Positions 63,551-64,000 of a stretch of 64,000 nt of DNA are shown here, one piece after another (position 1 is the first letter of the stretch; the number at the start of each line of letters is the position of its first letter). The position numbers were made by a program, and so were the translations under genes. The notes under the pieces were generated by a model. It worked only from the letters and a program-made list of their open reading frames with translations. It was not told where the DNA came from and did not search any database. Source of the stretch: Pseudomonas sp. S09G 359 (lineage in GTDB: Bacteria; Pseudomonadota; Gammaproteobacteria; Pseudomonadales; Pseudomonadaceae); the NCBI RefSeq assembly GCF_002843605.1, contig NZ_CP025263.1, positions 1,928,501 to 1,992,500 on the forward strand, read 5' to 3'.

Positions 63551-64000
63551 TTACTTATCGCGAATCGAAAAATTCGCCATATGTTCCAGGCCCTTGATCA
63601 GCGCCGAGTGGTCCCAGTTACCGCCGCCAATCGCCGTGCACGTGCTGAACACCTGCTGGGTGCCGGCGGTGTTCGGCAGGTTGATGCCCAGTTCCTTGGC
63701 ACCGGCCAGGGCCAGGTTCAGATCTTTCTGGTGCAGGTTGATGCGGAAGCCCGGATCGAAGGTGCCCTTGATCATGCGTTCGCCGTGCACTTCCAGGATC
63801 TTCGACGAAGCAAAGCCACCCATCAGTGCTTCACGCACCTTGGCCGGGTCGGCGCCGTTCTTGGCGGCGAACAGCAGCGCTTCGGCCACGGCCTGGATAT
63901 TCAGCGCAACGATGATCTGGTTAGCCACCTTGGCAGTCTGGCCATCGCCATTGCCGCCGACCAGGGTGATGTTCTTGCCCATGCTCTGGAACAGCGGCAG
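63551..64000 (-). CDS. glxR: 2-hydroxy-3-oxopropionate (tartronate semialdehyde) reductase, C-terminal part
   Basis: The last 149 residues of a beta-hydroxyacid dehydrogenase; the frame is open at the window edge, so the gene continues beyond. The catalytic lysine region GGNGDGQTAKVANQIIVALN is at the start, followed by the all-helical dimer domain (MGGFASSKILEVHGERM, then GFRINLHQKDLNLALAGAKELGINLP in parts). These patterns fit GarR/GlxR. It would reduce tartronate semialdehyde to glycerate, the substrate of the kinase encoded next. An internal ATG at 63982 is not the true start. Confidence 0.92.
   Translation of the reverse strand: MPLFQSMGKNITLVGGNGDGQTAKVANQIIVALNIQAVAEALLFAAKNGADPAKVREALMGGFASSKILEVHGERMIKGTFDPGFRINLHQKDLNLALAGAKELGINLPNTAGTQQVFSTCTAIGGGNWDHSALIKGLEHMANFSIRDK

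Overview
The window looks like core chromosome of a fluorescent Pseudomonas (P. fluorescens group). It is GC-rich, the protein families and gene orders are typical of that group, and about a dozen intergenic gaps hold REP-type palindromes built on GTGGGAG(C/G)GGGCTTG, as known from P. fluorescens genomes. I see no rRNA, tRNA, insertion sequence, prophage, integron or CRISPR array. Both ends cut genes: a YcaQ-type glycosylase at the left and a tartronate semialdehyde reductase at the right.

Layout. 1-10.9 kb: housekeeping and stress genes (class II DAHP synthase, spermidine-synthase-like protein, crotonase, DeaD RNA helicase with a long structured leader, YgiD-like dioxygenase, thiopurine methyltransferase, HtpX, AlaA-type aminotransferase, MsrB). 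11-16 kb: oxidative-damage genes (glutathione peroxidase coupled to a two-Cys OhrR regulator behind a matching inverted-repeat operator; free-Met sulfoxide reductase coupled to a DUF815 ATPase) around a hybrid histidine kinase. 15.9-23.5 kb: signalling block with a BvgS/RocS-like unorthodox sensor, its LuxR-type regulator, a receiver-only protein, dGTPase and an EAL phosphodiesterase. 23.6-30.2 kb: YqjD/E/K-like membrane trio, ammonium transporter, CPA2 antiporter, a small glutaredoxin-like protein, an orphan gene behind an excellent LexA box, a pseudouridine synthase and a small lipoprotein. 30.3-32.7 kb: molybdenum cofactor genes mobA, moaB, moeA. 32.8-34.7 kb: a FliK-like/FlhB-C-terminal-like pair. 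34.9-42.3 kb: complete cytochrome c maturation operon ccmABCDEFGHI plus a lipoprotein gene.

43.2-53.7 kb is the metabolic centrepiece: a full phosphonate uptake and C-P lyase operon (phnC-D-E-F-G-H-I-J-K-L-M-N-P), preceded by two helically phased Pho boxes. PhnCDE imports phosphonate, PhnGHIJ with PhnK/L attach it to ribose and cleave the C-P bond, PhnM supplies the triphosphate intermediate, and PhnP/PhnN convert the cyclic product to PRPP. 53.9-64 kb: LysR regulator, a HicAB toxin-antitoxin pair next to a probable decayed gene, MFS exporter, a secreted small protein, sulfate-binding protein, K+ channel with a zinc-ribbon tail, urea transporter, and the glycerate branch of glyoxylate use (GlxR, glycerate kinase, pyruvate kinase).

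No wholly new multi-gene system is obvious. The most promising leads are the SOS-controlled orphan gene, the Gpx-OhrR unit with its operator, the Roc/Bvg-like system with a receiver-only partner, the unusual start region of phnF, and the composite REP elements. All motif matches and family calls were made by eye, without database searches.
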